Assembly: GCF_000468755.1 (NCBI RefSeq)
Contig: NZ_AWEZ01000029.1
Coordinates: 19,914 to 83,913 of the forward strand
Direction: 5' to 3'
Length of the DNA: 64,000 bases
Origin: Olsenella profusa F0195
GTDB lineage: Bacteria > Actinomycetota > Coriobacteriia > Coriobacteriales > Atopobiaceae
Part shown: positions 62,090 to 64,000 of the stretch, in pieces
How the letters are laid out: every line of letters starts with the position of its first letter
Numbering within the stretch: position 1 is the stretch's first letter
Position numbers and translations under genes: made by a program
The notes under the pieces: generated by a model
What the model was told of the DNA's origin: nothing
The model's input: the letters and a program-made list of their open reading frames with translations, nothing else
The model's database searches: none

Positions 62090-62404
62090 ATGAAGTTTGT
62101 TGGAATTACCTCTTGTACAGTTGGTATCGCCCATACCTATATGGCTCGGGAGAAGCTACTTGAGGCTGGTAAGGAATTGGGTATGGAAGGCTATGTCGAG
62201 ACGCAGGGAAGCGCAGGCGTTGAGTTTGGCCTTACTGAAGATAATGTAAATGGTGCAGATGTCGCTATCATTGCTGCAGATGTAGCAGTGGTGGGAGAGG
62301 ATCGCTTTAAGGGCAAGATGCCTCTTGTCCATGTCCCCACCAATACTGCTATTCAAAATCCCAAGAGTCTTCTACTGACTATCCAGAAGAAGCTTGCCAA
62401 GTAA
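62090..62404 (+). CDS. PTS EIIB component, fructose family
   Basis: 104 residues. The active Cys lies in KFVGITSCTVGIAHTYMAREKLL, with the conserved GIAHTYMA motif of fructose-type EIIB. The C-terminal VEFGLTEDNVNGADVAIIAADVAV (VQNRLT-type) and RFKGKMPLVHVP are typical. It transfers phosphate to the sugar bound by IIC. Confidence 0.95.
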   Translation: MKFVGITSCTVGIAHTYMAREKLLEAGKELGMEGYVETQGSAGVEFGLTEDNVNGADVAIIAADVAVVGEDRFKGKMPLVHVPTNTAIQNPKSLLLTIQKKLAK

Positions 62405-62455
62405 GCCCGCCGGGAGGTGGATGTCATAAGGGCAGAGTGCAAGAAAGGAAGATAG

Positions 62456-63541
62456 ATGGATGAAAAATCCTTGGGCAAAGAGCTGAAAGAAATCTTTACC
62501 CCCCAGAACCTCCAAAAGCATTTTCTGACCGGTCTTGCCTACATGATTCCAGTCATCATTATGTCAGGATTTTGTACGGCAATCGGTCGCATCATTGGCG
62601 GAACAGACGTGGAGGGTTCTGTAGGATACTGGCTGCTGACAGCCGGAAATGCAGGACTGAATGCCATGATAGCCGTTTTGGCTGCTGGCATCGGCTATTC
62701 AATTGCAGGGAAAGCAGCCATTGCGCCTGCTTTTCTTGGTGGCCTTTTATCCGTCACCGTTAAGTCTAGTTTTCTTGGCGGTATTTTTGCAGGCCTCATT
62801 GCAGGTGTTGTCTCTATTCTGCTTCTCCGTATCCCGCTGCCAAAGTCCGTGAGAACAATCGTCCCGCTTGTGGTCATTCCTATGGTAGGGGGCCTGATCG
62901 AGGTCGCCTTCATTGCCGAAATCGTTGGACCTCCGCTTGCGGCACTTACCGCCGCAGCAACAGATTTCTTCATGGGCATGAACACGGGCTCAAAGTTCCT
63001 GCTTGGCTTCTGTCTCGGCGGTATGACGGGCTTTGATATGGGCGGCCCAGTTAATAAGATCTCCTTTGCCATCGTCACCGCCTTTGCAGCTGCTGGTGCT
63101 TGGGGTCCTGCTGCGGGCAAGAATGTTGCCGCAATGGCACCTCCGCTGGGCGTTGCTCTTTCCGTGCTCCTATTTGCCCCGAAAAAGTGGGAGGAAGCAG
63201 ATAAGGAAAGTGCTGTTGCTGCCATCATCATGTCCATGTGTCAAGTGACCGAGGGCGCACTGCCGTTCGCATTCAAAGATCCCTTGAGGGTTGTTCCCTG
63301 TGTTGTTATTGGCTCGGGAATTGCTGATGGTCTGATTCTGTCATGGGGTGTTACGGTGCCCCTGTTGTCAGGAGGAATCTTTACGATCCCTGTGGCAAGT
63401 AGTCCGCTCCTATACGCTCTTGCCCTGCTTATCGGCGCATGCATTACGGGCACACTGCTTTCGATTATCAAGCCCAAGTTGCAAGAGCCAGAGGACAAGG
63501 TTGAAGAGATTACTGATCTTGACATTGACATCGAACTGTAA
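62456..63541 (+). CDS. PTS EIIC permease, fructose family
   Basis: 361 residues, about eight to ten hydrophobic helices. The signature FLGGIFAGLIAGVV, GLIEVAFIAEIVGPP, LGGMTGFDMGGPVNKISFA and CQVTEGALPFAFKDPLRVVP motifs match fructose-class EIIC (Fru family). With 6-phosphogluconate dehydrogenase as the leading gene, the transported compound may be gluconate or a related acid. The acidic tail DKVEEITDLDIDIEL is unusual for the family. Confidence 0.93.
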   Translation: MDEKSLGKELKEIFTPQNLQKHFLTGLAYMIPVIIMSGFCTAIGRIIGGTDVEGSVGYWLLTAGNAGLNAMIAVLAAGIGYSIAGKAAIAPAFLGGLLSVTVKSSFLGGIFAGLIAGVVSILLLRIPLPKSVRTIVPLVVIPMVGGLIEVAFIAEIVGPPLAALTAAATDFFMGMNTGSKFLLGFCLGGMTGFDMGGPVNKISFAIVTAFAAAGAWGPAAGKNVAAMAPPLGVALSVLLFAPKKWEEADKESAVAAIIMSMCQVTEGALPFAFKDPLRVVPCVVIGSGIADGLILSWGVTVPLLSGGIFTIPVASSPLLYALALLIGACITGTLLSIIKPKLQEPEDKVEEITDLDIDIEL

Positions 63542-63613
63542 TGGATTGATGCGTGAATAAGTGACAAGAGAGGTTGCGAGTGTTGGATGCGGCCTCATCG
63601 GAGGGACATGTTC

Positions 63614-63660
63614 GAGGAGCGAGGTTGATTGGCTTATGCGGCGTATCAATCTCGCTCCTC
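63614..63660 (+). terminator. Terminator hairpin of the 6PGDH-PTS operon
   Basis: A 16-base stem GAGGAGCGAGGTTGAT (63614-63629) pairs with ATCAATCTCGCTCCTC (63645-63660), with one G-T pair. It lies after the IIC stop; only TT follows, so efficiency is uncertain. Confidence 0.65.
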
Positions 63661-63687
63661 TTGGATGGTCTGAAGGGAGATTAGCTC

Positions 63688-64000
63688 ATGAGGTACGAGA
63701 AGAAGGTACTGGCGACCGACATGCCCAAGTGCTACGCCATCGGCATGCTCCATGGCGACGACTTCGACGGCTTCGTCGTCGCGACCGAGAAGGAGGGCCC
63801 CATCAGGCGCTTCAGGCTCGACGGGACCGCCGAGGGGGACGTCTGCGACGGCCCCGGCGGCGTCATGACGGTCATGCAGGCCCCCGGCCGCAGCGACCAG
63901 CTCATGGCCACCTACAAGTTCTTCTCTCCCAACTTCGGGGCCGATGACGCGAAGATCGTCACCTACACGCGCCAGGCGGACGGCCCCTGGAGGCGCTCCG
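63688..64000 (+). CDS. Start of an unrecognised protein, 3' end outside window
   Basis: ATG 63688 behind GAAGGGAG opens a frame that runs off the window: MRYEKKVLATDMPKCYAIGM, then LHGDDFDGFVVATEKEGPIRRFRLDGTAEGDVCDGPGGVMTVMQAPGRSDQLMATYKFFSPNFG. Strand-rich, beta-propeller-like spacing (F..F.LDG..E) is suggested, but no family is assigned. GC is again high, unlike the AT-richer PTS operon. It is separated from that operon by a terminator hairpin. Confidence 0.7.
   Translation, partial: MRYEKKVLATDMPKCYAIGMLHGDDFDGFVVATEKEGPIRRFRLDGTAEGDVCDGPGGVMTVMQAPGRSDQLMATYKFFSPNFGADDAKIVTYTRQADGPWRRS

Overview
The window is GC-rich, densely packed bacterial chromosome, most likely from a member of the Coriobacteriia (Atopobiaceae/Olsenella-like). 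This assignment is inference. It rests on the high GC, the AmaP/DUF2273/Asp23 envelope-stress genes next to the Gram-positive peptidoglycan amidation pair murT-gatD, a fused FeoA-FeoB, SdpRI, and the large share of PTS and sugar-acid/polyol catabolism typical of saccharolytic anaerobic Actinobacteria. There is no rRNA and no CRISPR array. One tRNA (Val-GAC) is present.

Layout. 1-1.2 kb: 3' part of uvrC. 1.3-4.8 kb: a promoter-led cassette of three small helical proteins resembling YwqH/YwqI/WXG100 type VII secretion partners, a lipoprotein, and a Mbeg1-like (DUF2974) lipase interrupted by an in-frame TAG. 4.9-11.7 kb: core genes (yebC, a J-domain membrane protein, amaP-DUF2273-asp23, murT-gatD, a PfkB kinase). 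11.7-16.1 kb: a decay zone with a group II intron whose reverse-transcriptase ORF is deleted, an orphan DinJ-like antitoxin, tRNA-Val, a ribbon-helix-helix-like protein, a three-frame AlbA_2 pseudogene and an integrase scrap. 16.1-23.1 kb: a 2-hydroxyacid dehydrogenase, then a galactitol-type PTS with KDPG-type aldolase, IlvD/Edd-type dehydratase and HAD phosphatase. 23.6-32.9 kb: a second catabolic locus (two zinc dehydrogenases, MFS permease, class II aldolase, PfkB kinase, aldo/keto reductase, DAACS symporter, DeoR regulator).

33-40 kb: a 1201-residue SF1 helicase with a long coiled-coil insert, a wrecked McrB remnant, tag, a frameshifted TIGR04076 gene, and an sdpR-sdpI pair with a perfect palindromic operator. 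40.6-48.3 kb: an ATC-hydrolase-like gene, then an insertion pile-up: an IS30-like element cutting a nitroreductase gene, an IS1634-like element cutting a TPR regulator gene, and an AAA_14/DUF4143 ATPase module cutting an ABC exporter gene. 48.3-51.5 kb: tpx and feoAB on the minus strand. 51.6-54.0 kb: a second broken TPR-regulator/ABC-exporter pair. 54-58.5 kb: acylphosphatase, a tannase-like Tat lipoprotein apparently lacking its catalytic Ser and His, an ACT protein and citrate synthase. 58.5-64 kb: HAD phosphatase, DeoR regulator, 6-phosphogluconate dehydrogenase, a small membrane protein, a fructose-family PTS (IIA, IIB, IIC) and the start of an unrecognised gene.

How it fits together. 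Both PTS loci lack a sugar kinase but carry enzymes for phosphorylated sugar acids (KDPG-type aldolase plus dehydratase; 6-phosphogluconate dehydrogenase). They read as PTS-fed sugar-acid pathways, in which phosphorylation on import replaces a gluconokinase-type step. The other main theme is stepwise gene decay around mobile elements and old defence or competition genes (McrB, SF1 helicase, SdpRI, exporter pairs).
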